A DNA stretch of 64,000 nucleotides, taken from NCBI RefSeq assembly GCF_025685645.1, contig NZ_JAGSYF010000002.1, positions 930,907-994,906 on the forward strand, read 5' to 3'. Under the pieces are notes generated by a model, which searched no databases, was not told where the DNA came from, and saw only the letters and a list, made by a program, of their open reading frames with translations. The stretch is from Edaphobacter bradus (lineage in GTDB: Bacteria > Acidobacteriota > Terriglobia > Terriglobales > Acidobacteriaceae). The first letter of the stretch is position 1; every line of letters begins with the position of its first letter. Both the position numbers and the translations under genes were made by a program. Shown here piece by piece: positions 9,801 through 17,146 of this stretch.

Positions 9801-10185
9801 CAAGGGGGGAAAGCCGGGCGTCTACTACGACGAAGCCCTCTACAACACGCAGAGAGTGCTACATCCTGTGACTACTGATCAGGTGCACTTCCTCGTCCCC
9901 CATGGGTCGTTCCTGAGCCAGGAGATCGGGCGCAACAGCTTTGAGAATCCCGGTCAGAGTTTCTGGAATGTAGCTCTCGAAAAAGCCGTTCCAGCACCCT
10001 TTACTCATCTCGAAGGAGCGCAGTTCGTGTTTCGCGGAGAAGGGCAGAACGTAGGAAATCACAACAATGTCCTCCCCCTCAACAACAACGTTCTGCAGGT
10101 CGGCAATGTCGTCTATCTCGACAAGGTGAGCAAACGTGAACCTACAAACCAGGCCTTCCGGTTGTGGGCGAAGTTTGTCTTCTAG
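6871..10185 (+). CDS. Oar-like TonB-dependent receptor with carboxypeptidase-regulatory domain (copy 1)
   Basis: 1104 aa. A signal peptide (VVTMFLFFVLVGAGLAQT) is followed by a CarboxypepD_reg/CnaB-like beta-sandwich (GIVAGVVRDASGAVISGATV, residues ~28-110), a plug-like region with LTVNGARPRSNNYLLDGQD and GGAIINLVTKSGTNKYHG, and a long barrel that ends in a C-terminal Phe (RLWAKFVF), the usual BAM recognition residue. These giant receptors are abundant in Acidobacteria and are thought to import polymers or large nutrients through TonB, but the substrate is not predictable. RBS CAGGAG is well placed. It is in the opposite direction to the housekeeping genes around it and is followed by a strong terminator. 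Confidence 0.93.
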   Translation: MRSNSLVVTMFLFFVLVGAGLAQTSKGIVAGVVRDASGAVISGATVTVTNQDTTETRTTTTASTGAYRVEAINPGTYKIHVDMTGFRAEEITDLKVLPSVVTTYDAVLNVGSVGETISVEAISNEINRENGQLSGTVDTKELQTVPIFSLSPFELVATLPGVQLVNPNLNLGGIAGNYTQLTVNGARPRSNNYLLDGQDINDVGIGGQSFNPQVPDMYQSTTVLLNSSSSEYGRSGGAIINLVTKSGTNKYHGTAFELYSGSGLNALDGLTRKGKPFPPGSPNPKARFNQHQFGFTLGGPLWKDKLFAFGGSQWTRFYGKSNTPNTIELPDQQGYNLLTAIGGQQVALLQGLLNSGSYLKEYANQSIATGPPELIPISDRPGCRGGCTLTTANFLRPPVTQQQPDTQWLYRIDFIPRPSDTFTVRYLHDRSNFSPDLSLNTSGLPGFDGEVGGPVELAEVTWTHVFTPHLLNEFRASEVRLGFLFDLTPEAKANPLSKTFNLNFLDNNFPVLGISQNIPQGRKQELYQFQDTVGWTKGKQSLRMGADVGRDLEIDLVAQLALGELDFNAGGTTASNGLSAVDNFLDNQLGTSGFARKTFGPTRVDPHLWKIGAFIQDDIKLSPQLTVNLGVRYDYVTVPDNVLKYPAVDPHNPYAPIDTVVKVQKDTNNIGPRIGFAFVPNTGFFSDGKTVIHGGIGVFYDNDFTNILINTAQASPNAPTGNRQSNAPGGLPDATGQLDLITPVLDPLHSLVQSVASNLVNPLTYQYNFGVERELPAAIKLTVNYVGARGEKLFSNRQLNYFGGIGQPRLNPTRNAINIRDNRADSNYNAAQVEVSRNFVHGLFFRASYAFAKNLDDASEVFATFASPTSYSANLAGDGLHQDWGNSVWDRRHVASFEYVYSPPGLHSDNRAANLLLSAFTRHITISGTTQFSSGPYSSFNLGGRDTNGDGSSANDRPLIGNRRAPITTAGIDGYYLKGGKPGVYYDEALYNTQRVLHPVTTDQVHFLVPHGSFLSQEIGRNSFENPGQSFWNVALEKAVPAPFTHLEGAQFVFRGEGQNVGNHNNVLPLNNNVLQVGNVVYLDKVSKREPTNQAFRLWAKFVF

Positions 10186-10204
10186 ATGTCACCGCACCAC
10201 TAGT

Positions 10205-10233
10205 GAGGCGCTCCTCGGAGCGCCTCTTTCTTT
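10205..10233 (+). terminator. Rho-independent terminator of receptor copy 1
   Basis: Perfect 9-bp stem GAGGCGCTC/GAGCGCCTC with a CTCG loop, followed by TTTCTTT, 20 bases after the receptor stop codon. Confidence 0.9.
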
Positions 10234-10294
10234 GTGCACCAGATGCCGGGAACGGCCTCTTGAAAGGTAAATGAAATACGAGCTGGCCCCGGTC

Positions 10295-10927
10295 TCAGCG
10301 GATCGCTTTCTTGCTCTTCGATGATGGCTTCTTTGGTGTCTTGACCAGGGCTTTCTTCGGAGACGTCTTCTTGGCAGCCTTCTTTGGAGCGGCTTTCTTC
10401 GCCGCGGTCTTCTTGGCGGCTACGGGCTTTGTGGCCTTCTTCGCGATCGTCTTCTTTGCGGCTACTTTCTTAGGTGCAACCTTCTTTGGGGTCGCGGCCC
10501 TCTCTGCTGCAGCCTTCGTCGGAGCCTTGGCGCGTGTTGCCGCCACCATCGCCTTCACCTCAGCGTTGATGTCGTCGACGCTGAGCGTCTTTGCGGACTT
10601 GCGCAGCCGCTCAAGGCCGTAGAAGGCGCGCTTCTCAGGCGAGAAGACGTGGACGATGAAGTCCACGTAGTCCATCAGGATCCACTCGGCCTGACGGCGG
10701 CCCTCGACGGAGTTGGGGTACACGCCGAACTCGCGCTTGAGCCGCAGCTCGATCTCGTCCGAGATGGCGAGGTTCTGGCGATCGTTGGTCCCGTTGCAGA
10801 TCAGGAAGTAATCGGTGAGGCCGCTCTCAGAAGGATCCAGGGCGAGGATGCGGAGGTCTTCGGCTTTCTTGTCTTCGGCAGCGGCGGTGGCGGCCAGCAA
10901 GAGCTGGTTGCTTTCAATTGAGGGCAT
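10295..10927 (-). CDS. rsfS: Ribosomal silencing factor with histone H1-like Lys/Ala tail
   Basis: 210 aa from the ATG at 10927 (MPSIESNQ). RsfS binds L14 (uL14) and blocks joining of ribosomal subunits when nutrients are scarce. The N-terminal ~120 residues are a normal RsfS domain: LALDPSESGLTDYFLICNGT, SVEGRRQAEWILMDYVDFIV and HVFSPEKRAFYGLERL. The last ~85 residues are almost only Lys, Ala, Pro and Thr in repeats of the PKKVAPKKVAAKK kind, like bacterial histone H1-like proteins. RsfS is normally about 105-130 aa, so the tail is an added module. It may bind RNA or DNA, but that is an inference. In other bacteria rsfS follows nadD directly; here three envelope genes intervene. Confidence 0.94.
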   Translation of the reverse strand: MPSIESNQLLLAATAAAEDKKAEDLRILALDPSESGLTDYFLICNGTNDRQNLAISDEIELRLKREFGVYPNSVEGRRQAEWILMDYVDFIVHVFSPEKRAFYGLERLRKSAKTLSVDDINAEVKAMVAATRAKAPTKAAAERAATPKKVAPKKVAAKKTIAKKATKPVAAKKTAAKKAAPKKAAKKTSPKKALVKTPKKPSSKSKKAIR

Positions 10928-11017
10928 GCGGCTCCTTGAGCTTCCATGGTAGCGGGTCACGCCGGTGGATGCCAACGCGCTGTCAGATGGGATGCGTTCA
11001 TGAGGGCGAAGGTGGCT

Positions 11018-12637
11018 CTACTGCTGTGCAGCAGCCCAGGCGGCCAGCTCTGCGGGAGTCTTCAGCTGTCCCTTCAGAACGCCGTCCAGCAGAGCGCGTG
11101 TGCGCAGCGTGGCGAAGCGCTCTTCGACGCGGGCCGGAGAGTGCTGCCCGGGCAGCTTTACGATGTAAGCGGGACGGTCGTCGAACTGACCGCCGTGGCT
11201 CGCGGTCTGGTCTTCGGGTGTCCATGCGGGGCTTGCTTCCCAGAGCAGGGCCGTTCGCCATGAGTGGTCTCCCATGACGATGACCGCTGAGGAATCCCAC
11301 TCGCCCCGCTCTTCCAGAACCTGCCGCAGATGGGCGACGTACTGATCGGCCAGTGCGAGGTTATCGATGTAGGAGGAGTTGCCATGGGTTGTAAAGGTCG
11401 ACGTCTGGCGGTTGTAGATGCCTCCGGGGTGCGGCACCGGCATGTGCAGGTAGGTAAAGTTGGCGGACGAATCCGACAAGAGCCTGTCAGCGGCCGCGAA
11501 CAGGTCCCGATAGTCCGCGATGTGCATCTCGGCTGCCAGAGAGGCATTCCGGCCAGAGAACGTCTTTCCCTGCAGGGCGGAGATCATACTCGAAAAGAAA
11601 TGTTGAGCGGGAAGAAGAAGGAGGTCGACAAGCGGTCGATTCTCGTCAACGTCGGGCAGCACCTGAAACGAAGAGTGCGACGACCAGAAACAACGGTCGA
11701 GCACTGGCGCAAGGATGCGGCAGTAGGGGTTATACCAACCGGCCACCGACGTACTGTAGCCCGAGTCCAGGGCATCCTGAAAGACAGTATTGTGCGGGTC
11801 GAACGGCTGCCATCCATGAGTTCCCGCAACGTGGACACGCAGCTCGCCGGACGCTGAGGATTTGACCTGGTCGATGGGAGTTCCGGTCATCACTCCCGGA
11901 ACCACAATCGCAGTCGCGTTCGCCGGAGCGACCGCTTGCGTAAACAAGGTCGATTGCGCGGCAAGCCGGTCGAATCCATCCAGCTTCAAACCAGCATAGC
12001 GATGCTCGTAGATCTGCTCGTAAGAGAGCTCATCCAGGAGCAGCCAGATAATGCGGTGCCTCGTAGATTGCTGGGAAGCGGCCGGCATGCCCGGCGATGC
12101 TATTGCCGCCGTCTGCTGTTGATGCAGTGGCCGTGGCCGGTTTAGCGCGCGAGCCTGCCAGGCAGACCACGCGACCTGACCTGCAAGCAGAGGACTGGTG
12201 AACGCGAGAAATGCGAGCACGGTTGAGAAGAACGGCAGCAGGCTTTCAAAGCGGGATCGCAACCACGGCCGCCAGGAAAGAGATGCAACACCGAGAGCCA
12301 GCAGGAAGGCAGCCTGTACGCCCAGAATCATACCGTGCCGCATCTTCCATCCGGTGATCATGACGCAGGCCTTCAGCAGCACCCAGGGCATGATCAGCAG
12401 AAAGAGCGACCATATTGCCGTACGCAATCGGCTCGATCGGTGGGCCAACAAAAATAATCCAGTGAAGAGGAGCCACGCTGCAGCAAAGTTCATCGCCACG
12501 ATGAGAAAGACGCCCGTTGCGGGCCCATTCAAGTGATAGATCAACTCGTGCGACGACGAGATGAGAGGAGCAGCGAGGGCCGACGCGCAGAGGGTCGCCG
12601 CTCCCAGAGCGACCAGCGCCGGGTGGGTCATCTTCAT
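11018..12637 (-). CDS. Membrane-anchored sulfatase/alkaline-phosphatase-fold enzyme
   Basis: 539 aa from the ATG at 12637, whose RBS (GAGAGG) lies inside the end of the upstream gene. About five transmembrane helices fill the first ~180 residues, as in LtaS/EptA/OpgB-type phospho-group transferases. The soluble domain then starts with IIWLLLDELSYEQIYEH (metal-binding Asp), has a nucleophile loop NATAIVVPGVMTGTP where Thr is the likely nucleophile, and a metal site VIVMGDHSWR near the C-terminus. Such enzymes hydrolyse sulfate esters or transfer phosphoglycerol or phosphoethanolamine on the outer face of the inner membrane; the actual substrate is unknown. It is tightly coupled (4-base gap) to the kinase-like/methyltransferase gene, so the two probably act on the same envelope glycan or lipid. 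Confidence 0.85.
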   Translation of the reverse strand: MKMTHPALVALGAATLCASALAAPLISSSHELIYHLNGPATGVFLIVAMNFAAAWLLFTGLFLLAHRSSRLRTAIWSLFLLIMPWVLLKACVMITGWKMRHGMILGVQAAFLLALGVASLSWRPWLRSRFESLLPFFSTVLAFLAFTSPLLAGQVAWSAWQARALNRPRPLHQQQTAAIASPGMPAASQQSTRHRIIWLLLDELSYEQIYEHRYAGLKLDGFDRLAAQSTLFTQAVAPANATAIVVPGVMTGTPIDQVKSSASGELRVHVAGTHGWQPFDPHNTVFQDALDSGYSTSVAGWYNPYCRILAPVLDRCFWSSHSSFQVLPDVDENRPLVDLLLLPAQHFFSSMISALQGKTFSGRNASLAAEMHIADYRDLFAAADRLLSDSSANFTYLHMPVPHPGGIYNRQTSTFTTHGNSSYIDNLALADQYVAHLRQVLEERGEWDSSAVIVMGDHSWRTALLWEASPAWTPEDQTASHGGQFDDRPAYIVKLPGQHSPARVEERFATLRTRALLDGVLKGQLKTPAELAAWAAAQQ

Positions 12638-12641
12638 GGAG

Positions 12642-14030
12642 CTAGCCTCTCTCGAAGTGGAACAGGATGCGTCCGTTCGCAAGCGTCTGCTCGCTGGCCA
12701 CGGTAAAGTGCCTTGCGAAGGCCTCGCGGAAGGCGGCCTCGGTGATGTGAGCGTAGATCGCGCCGCGGCCGCGCAGCACCTCCTGGAACTTCGGATCGGC
12801 CGGTGGGACCCACTCGAGGATCAGGTTGCGCGACGTCAGCTCGCTGGCCAGAGCGGCGATGCGGCCCAGCGGAATCTGGCTTCCCAGCAGCAGGTGATGG
12901 ATGACGGCCAGCATCATCACGGTGTCGAACTGTCCGGCGCAGCGGCCTAGAAACGACGCGCACTCGCGGTTCTGCCAGCCGGTCGCCGGAGTGGGATGCG
13001 CCAGATCGACGCATAGCGGAAGTATGTTGCGGCCCGCGTCCTTCAAGGCGGTGGCGAGCCGGTCGACGGCCTCGGGGTCGGTGTCGATCGCAACCACCTC
13101 GGCCCCCGCATCGGCGGCCAGCATGGAGTACACGCCGGTGTTGCACCCTACGTCGAGCACGCGCTCCGGAGCGCAGGCTTCCAGTACTTTGGCGACGAAG
13201 GCCTTCTTTCTGCCGTGGTCGTCGTCGCTGTAGTGGTTTGCGGTCTCGACGTAATCTGACCACGTGGAGTCGCGGCGGCTGGGCGCGGCCTTGCGCATTT
13301 GGTCGAGCAGGGTGCGCAACGTCTTCAGGATGACCTGCCGCGCGACGTCGGGGTCGCTGACGGTGCGCGAGGCGAGGCTACTCGAACCGCTGGATATTCC
13401 CGAGAGCAGCGAGGGCAGCGTGACGGCCGAGAGCGCCGGCTGACGCAACCGTGCCGGCCAGGAGAGCGCGTTGAAGATCTGCTCCGGTTCGTAGCCGTCG
13501 CGGCGCGTGAGCATCACCTGCAGGGGCCAGCCGAGCTGCGAGTGCGCCAGCATCGGCAGCAGAAACGTGCGGACGAACTGCCCATAGGCCAGCCACAGCG
13601 GCCGGTTCGGTGCGGCGCGCTCGATCGAGAGCACATCCACGAAGACAGGTCTGGTTCCGCGAAAGAGCACGTTCAGCGGCGTGGCATCCTTGAGCAGCCA
13701 GCCCTCTTTCAGGAGGTCGCGGCACAGGTTCAGCGTCAGCTCGGCGGCGGCCAGCCACAGCGCGGGAGGCCACTCCCACGGATAGGACTGGAACGAGACG
13801 CGCGGATGCCGCAGCACCAGCGACTCCGTGTCTTCGGTGACAACGATCTCGCTGGCGACGAGCCTGCCGTCGGCGACCAGCTGCGAGGCCATCGGCAGTG
13901 CAAGAAACGACAGAATCTCGGTGTCGAACGGTGCATGAACGCTCCGATACGCCCCGTCCGAGCGAAGCTCGACGCTGCCTGCGGGGTCACGAAACGTCGG
14001 CAGAAAGGGAAACGCCCTCAGGTTGGCCAT
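12642..14030 (-). CDS. Class I SAM-dependent methyltransferase fused to an N-terminal kinase-like domain
   Basis: 462 aa. The C-terminal half is a Rossmann methyltransferase: motif I VLDVGCNTGVYS at about 291-302, acidic residue in VVAIDTDP (D316), and MLAVIHHLLLGSQIPL as the post-motif region. The N-terminal half has the sequence WLLKDATPLNVLF followed by PVFVDVLS: the spacing D115-x4-N120 and D132 resembles the catalytic loop and metal-binding Asp of aminoglycoside-phosphotransferase/protein-kinase folds. That part is an inference from motif shape only. It sits between a 74-aa membrane protein and the membrane sulfatase-fold enzyme, 8 bases after the former. A comparable kinase plus methyltransferase pairing is known in WbdD, which caps O-antigen chains, but the domain order there is the reverse. 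Confidence 0.85.
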   Translation of the reverse strand: MANLRAFPFLPTFRDPAGSVELRSDGAYRSVHAPFDTEILSFLALPMASQLVADGRLVASEIVVTEDTESLVLRHPRVSFQSYPWEWPPALWLAAAELTLNLCRDLLKEGWLLKDATPLNVLFRGTRPVFVDVLSIERAAPNRPLWLAYGQFVRTFLLPMLAHSQLGWPLQVMLTRRDGYEPEQIFNALSWPARLRQPALSAVTLPSLLSGISSGSSSLASRTVSDPDVARQVILKTLRTLLDQMRKAAPSRRDSTWSDYVETANHYSDDDHGRKKAFVAKVLEACAPERVLDVGCNTGVYSMLAADAGAEVVAIDTDPEAVDRLATALKDAGRNILPLCVDLAHPTPATGWQNRECASFLGRCAGQFDTVMMLAVIHHLLLGSQIPLGRIAALASELTSRNLILEWVPPADPKFQEVLRGRGAIYAHITEAAFREAFARHFTVASEQTLANGRILFHFERG

Positions 14031-14038
14031 GACTCGGC

Positions 14039-14263
14039 CTACTTGACGGAGGTGTTGTCGGTGCCGGAAGAAGATATGCCGAGGAGGGCCTTAATGCGCC
14101 GGCGAAAGTAAAATAGGGCTCCGGTGATAACAGCGCTTGCGCTCTGGTAGACCAGCAGGCTTGAGCCCGGGTCCACGTAGGCGTATGCCGGCCGTTCGAA
14201 GAGAATTCCAAGTGACAGAAAGAGAGCGGCAGTTGCCGCATAATAGGTCAGTTTGCGTCTCAT
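14039..14263 (-). CDS. Small membrane protein with YVDPGSSLL motif
   Basis: 74 aa from the ATG at 14263, chosen because AAAGGAA lies 7-12 bases upstream; the frame is open further up but that part looks non-coding. An N-terminal hydrophobic segment (YYAATAALFLSLGILF) is followed by AYAYVDPGSSLLVYQSAS and a second hydrophobic segment (AVITGALFYF), then a basic C-terminus RRRIKALLG. The YVDPG motif in a short two-helix protein recurs next to sulfatase-fold and glycan genes in my recollection of Acidobacteria, but no function is assigned. First gene of the three-gene minus-strand cluster. Confidence 0.75.
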   Translation of the reverse strand: MRRKLTYYAATAALFLSLGILFERPAYAYVDPGSSLLVYQSASAVITGALFYFRRRIKALLGISSSGTDNTSVK

Positions 14264-14507
14264 GACTGATTCCTTTTGGTGCTTATAGGAAACGGGCTTA
14301 CGCCTCTGGTTCTCAGAGTAGACACCGATGGTGCCCAGTAGTTTCGTACCGACGTCGCTAATAAACTCTCCGATCTGACTCAAGCGGCTATTACCGTCTT
14401 ATGTCCCTATCGGCTTTCTACGGAAGATCACCACTTACAGTCGCAGATTCTCTCGAAGAATGAATACAAAATGTCCCAAAGTGGTACATAGGCAGGCAAC
14501 CGGACTC

Positions 14508-14535
14508 AGCAACGTTTTATTAGCAACGTCTTATT
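14508..14535. repeat. 14-bp tandem direct repeat next to nadD stop
   Basis: AGCAACGTTTTATT and AGCAACGTCTTATT lie back to back, ending one base before the nadD stop codon. The rest of 14264-14536 is non-coding and probably carries the promoter of the three-gene cluster. Confidence 0.6.
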
Positions 14536-14536
14536 T

Positions 14537-15157
14537 CTATCTATATAAATGGTTCTTCGCGATGTAGCGCGCCACTGCCTCCGGGATTAGACCGGTGCAG
14601 TCCTCTCCCGCCTCGAGCCGGTGTCTCAGCTCGGTCGCCGAGACCTCCTCGTGCACCGTCTCCACCAGATGCACCCGCTTCCGTTGCTCCGCCGACAAGT
14701 CCAGCCCGGCCAGCTCCCGCAGCGGCGACCCCGGACGGCTCACCACGATCCACTCGGCGAGTTCCAGCAATCGGTCCGGCTCGCGCCACTGCCGCAGCGT
14801 CAGAAAGCTGTCCGCGCCAGCCACGGAGAACAGCTCCGCCTCCGGCATTTCGCGCCTCAGCGCGTTCAGCGTCTCAACGGTGTAGTTGGGGGAGCCGTTG
14901 GGATGCGGTGCGTCGATCGCCGAGGCCTCGAACCGCGAATCCTCTGCACACGCCAGCCGAACCATGGCCAGTCTGTCGGCAAACGGAGCCGCGCTCTCAC
15001 CGGGTTTCAGTGGCTGGTGGCCCACGGGTGTGAACAGGACCTTCTTCAGCGCGAAGGCGTCCGCCGCGGCCTGTGCGATGCTCAGGTGGCCGTGATGGGG
15101 CGGGTCGAACGTCCCCCCGAAGAGGGCGACCCGCTGGCGACCCGCTGCGTTTACCAC
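14537..15157 (-). CDS. nadD: Nicotinate-nucleotide adenylyltransferase
   Basis: 206 aa, GTG start at 15157. It adenylates nicotinic acid mononucleotide with ATP to give deamido-NAD in NAD biosynthesis. The nucleotidyltransferase signature GGTFDPPHHGH is at residues 14-24, and the C-terminal motif EVSATELRHRLEAG corresponds to the ISSTxIR motif. Length is normal. Its start overlaps the end of the upstream outer-membrane-like gene by 7 bases, so translational coupling is likely. In many bacteria it sits between obgE and rsfS, as it does here once the inserted genes are removed. Confidence 0.96.
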   Translation of the reverse strand: MVNAAGRQRVALFGGTFDPPHHGHLSIAQAAADAFALKKVLFTPVGHQPLKPGESAAPFADRLAMVRLACAEDSRFEASAIDAPHPNGSPNYTVETLNALRREMPEAELFSVAGADSFLTLRQWREPDRLLELAEWIVVSRPGSPLRELAGLDLSAEQRKRVHLVETVHEEVSATELRHRLEAGEDCTGLIPEAVARYIAKNHLYR

Positions 15158-15663
15158 AGCCGGACGACGAGCCCCGTCGAAAAGATGTTTGCCCTTAACG
15201 GACCGCCGTTCGTCCCGCTGTAGGCGTATTCAAGGACGCGCCAGTCGATGTGCGGCACTAGGGTCCAATCGGCCCCAACGACGGCCTGATAGTTCAGGTG
15301 ATTGCTGCTCGATGAGTTCCCACCGCCGTTATAGCTGGCGACGCCGACCAACCCTTCGATGTACGGCCTAAGTGGCAACACGGGCGGTTTGAAGGCCAGC
15401 CGGGGTCCGAGCGCTCCCGTGAAGTAGTTGAAGCCGTTGCGGGAGAGGAAGGTGCCGCGGAAGTCACCGCCAAAGTAGGCGTAGTGGCCGCTCTGCGCGT
15501 ACAGTCCGACCATGCCGCCGTAAGCCGACGAGGTCGGGCCTGAGGTTATGTTAGCTCCGCTGAATCCGCCATAGATGGCGGTCTGCGCTTCGGTGCGGCG
15601 CGGAATGGCGAGAAGGAGGGCGGTGACAAATAAGATCGCAAGCAGTGTGCGGAAGTGCTTCAT
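15151..15663 (-). CDS. Putative outer-membrane beta-barrel protein
   Basis: 170 aa. A clear signal peptide (TLLAILFVTALLLAIPRRTEAQ) is followed by alternating short strands rich in Gly, Tyr and Phe (AIYGGFSGANI, HYAYFGGDFRGTF, YFTGALGPRLAFKP, RPYIEGLVGVASYNGGG, YQAVVGADWTLVPHIDW), and a C-terminal hydrophobic strand ending VVRLW. This is the pattern of a small OmpA/OmpW-like eight-strand barrel. No specific family could be named. It lies between obgE and nadD, overlapping nadD by 7 bases. Confidence 0.75.
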   Translation of the reverse strand: MKHFRTLLAILFVTALLLAIPRRTEAQTAIYGGFSGANITSGPTSSAYGGMVGLYAQSGHYAYFGGDFRGTFLSRNGFNYFTGALGPRLAFKPPVLPLRPYIEGLVGVASYNGGGNSSSSNHLNYQAVVGADWTLVPHIDWRVLEYAYSGTNGGPLRANIFSTGLVVRLW

Positions 15664-15749
15664 GGGAGGGCCTCTCCTTTGAGCCTATCGCAGCAGGGCC
15701 GTCACTTAGCACCGTTCTGCTGAGCCGAACCACAGTCCCAACTGGCTCC

Positions 15750-16865
15750 TCAGCGCCGTCGCGCCGCGCTTGGCGGCGGAGGCGGATAGTGCGGCTTCAG
15801 CTTCGCCGGCTCGGCCTCGGCCTGCTCCAGCTTTACCGGCCTGTGCTCGGCCACCACCTCGGCGATGGCATACTTCAGCTTGTCGATGCCCTCGCCGGTC
15901 ACCGCCGAAATCGCGTAGAACGGCAGCTTCTTCCGCTTCGCCATCGCCGTCAGCTTCTTCAGCTTCTCCGGGTTGGCGACGTCAATCTTCGCGGCCACGA
16001 CAATCGTCGGCTTCTTCACCAACTCCGGGTCGAAGCTCTTCAGCTCTTCGGTGATGACCTTGAAGTCTTCCACCGGGTCCGGCCTGTCGTTTCCTCCTGC
16101 CGCGGCGCTCGCGTCCGACACGTCCACGAGGTGCACGATGACGCTCGTGCGTTCAATGTGCTTCAGGAACTGGATCCCCAGTCCCGCACCCAGATGTGCG
16201 CCTTCGATGAGCCCCGGCAGGTCGGCCACCGTGAACGACTGCTCGTGTGGCCATTCGCCCACCTTTACGACGCCGAGATTCGGCTCCAGCGTTGTAAAGG
16301 CGTAGTTGGCGATCTTCGGCCTCGCCGCCGAGAGCCGTGAGATCAGCGTCGACTTCCCGACGTTGGGATAACCTACCAGCCCGGCGTCGGCCAGCAGCCG
16401 AAGCTCCAGACGGTAGTGTCGCTCCTCACCCGCCCGCCCCAGCTCATGCTCGCGCGGAGCCTGATGAGTGCTGGTAGCAAAGTGCTGGTTTCCGCGCCCG
16501 CCGCGCCCACCCTTGGCGATCACGATCGTCTCGCCGGGGTGGGTGAAGTCGTGAATCAGCTCGCCGGTGTCATTGTCGTAGAGAAGGGTTCCTACAGGAA
16601 CCTCCAGCATCGTATGCTCGCCGGCGTTGCCCGAGCAGTTCGACCCCAGCCCATGTCCGCCGCGTGCCGCCTTGTGCTCGGGGTTGAACCTGAAGTGGAC
16701 CAGGGTGTTGTGGCTCAGCGTCGCGCTCATGCGGACATCGCCGCCATGGCCGCCATCGCCGCCCGAAGGACCGCCTCGGGGCACGAACTTCTCCCTCCGG
16801 AAGGCCATGCAACCGTTGCCGCCGTCGCCGGCCTTCACCCGAATTCGTGCCTCATCAATGAACAT
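15750..16865 (-). CDS. obgE: GTPase Obg/CgtA, ribosome assembly
   Basis: 371 aa. Obg binds the 50S subunit during late assembly and links growth to (p)ppGpp. The N-terminal glycine-rich Obg fold is clear ([31 protein letters not shown]), then the G domain: G1 GYPNVGKS at 165-172, the G2 Thr-Thr in YAFTTLEP, and G3 DLPG at 215-218. The G4 position reads AAKID instead of the canonical NKxD, a change of the Asn that may be normal for this lineage. The C-terminus has a Pro/Arg-rich tail ([11 protein letters not shown]) in place of an OCT domain. First gene of the minus-strand housekeeping series. Confidence 0.97.
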   Translation of the reverse strand: MFIDEARIRVKAGDGGNGCMAFRREKFVPRGGPSGGDGGHGGDVRMSATLSHNTLVHFRFNPEHKAARGGHGLGSNCSGNAGEHTMLEVPVGTLLYDNDTGELIHDFTHPGETIVIAKGGRGGRGNQHFATSTHQAPREHELGRAGEERHYRLELRLLADAGLVGYPNVGKSTLISRLSAARPKIANYAFTTLEPNLGVVKVGEWPHEQSFTVADLPGLIEGAHLGAGLGIQFLKHIERTSVIVHLVDVSDASAAAGGNDRPDPVEDFKVITEELKSFDPELVKKPTIVVAAKIDVANPEKLKKLTAMAKRKKLPFYAISAVTGEGIDKLKYAIAEVVAEHRPVKLEQAEAEPAKLKPHYPPPPPSAARRR

Positions 16866-17146
16866 TTTCTCTATGTTCAGTGTACTAGCCAGCGCGGTAG
16901 ACTGTCTGTCTTCGAAAGACTGCTGAATTTGCGAGCGTGGCCGCTTAATGTCGATTCATCGACGGGTCACAACACGGCTTTTGAGGAATGCGCAAAGTGA
17001 ACCAAACCCACTTTGCAGTCGTAACCGGTTATTAACCGCAGTGTGCGACCTTGAAAAGAATCCAACAAGACGAGTTTGGGCAACAAGCCGTCGCCGATAG
17101 CGAAAAAACGCACGGCCGGCAAGTAGTTTCCTTGAGGAGAAACCAG

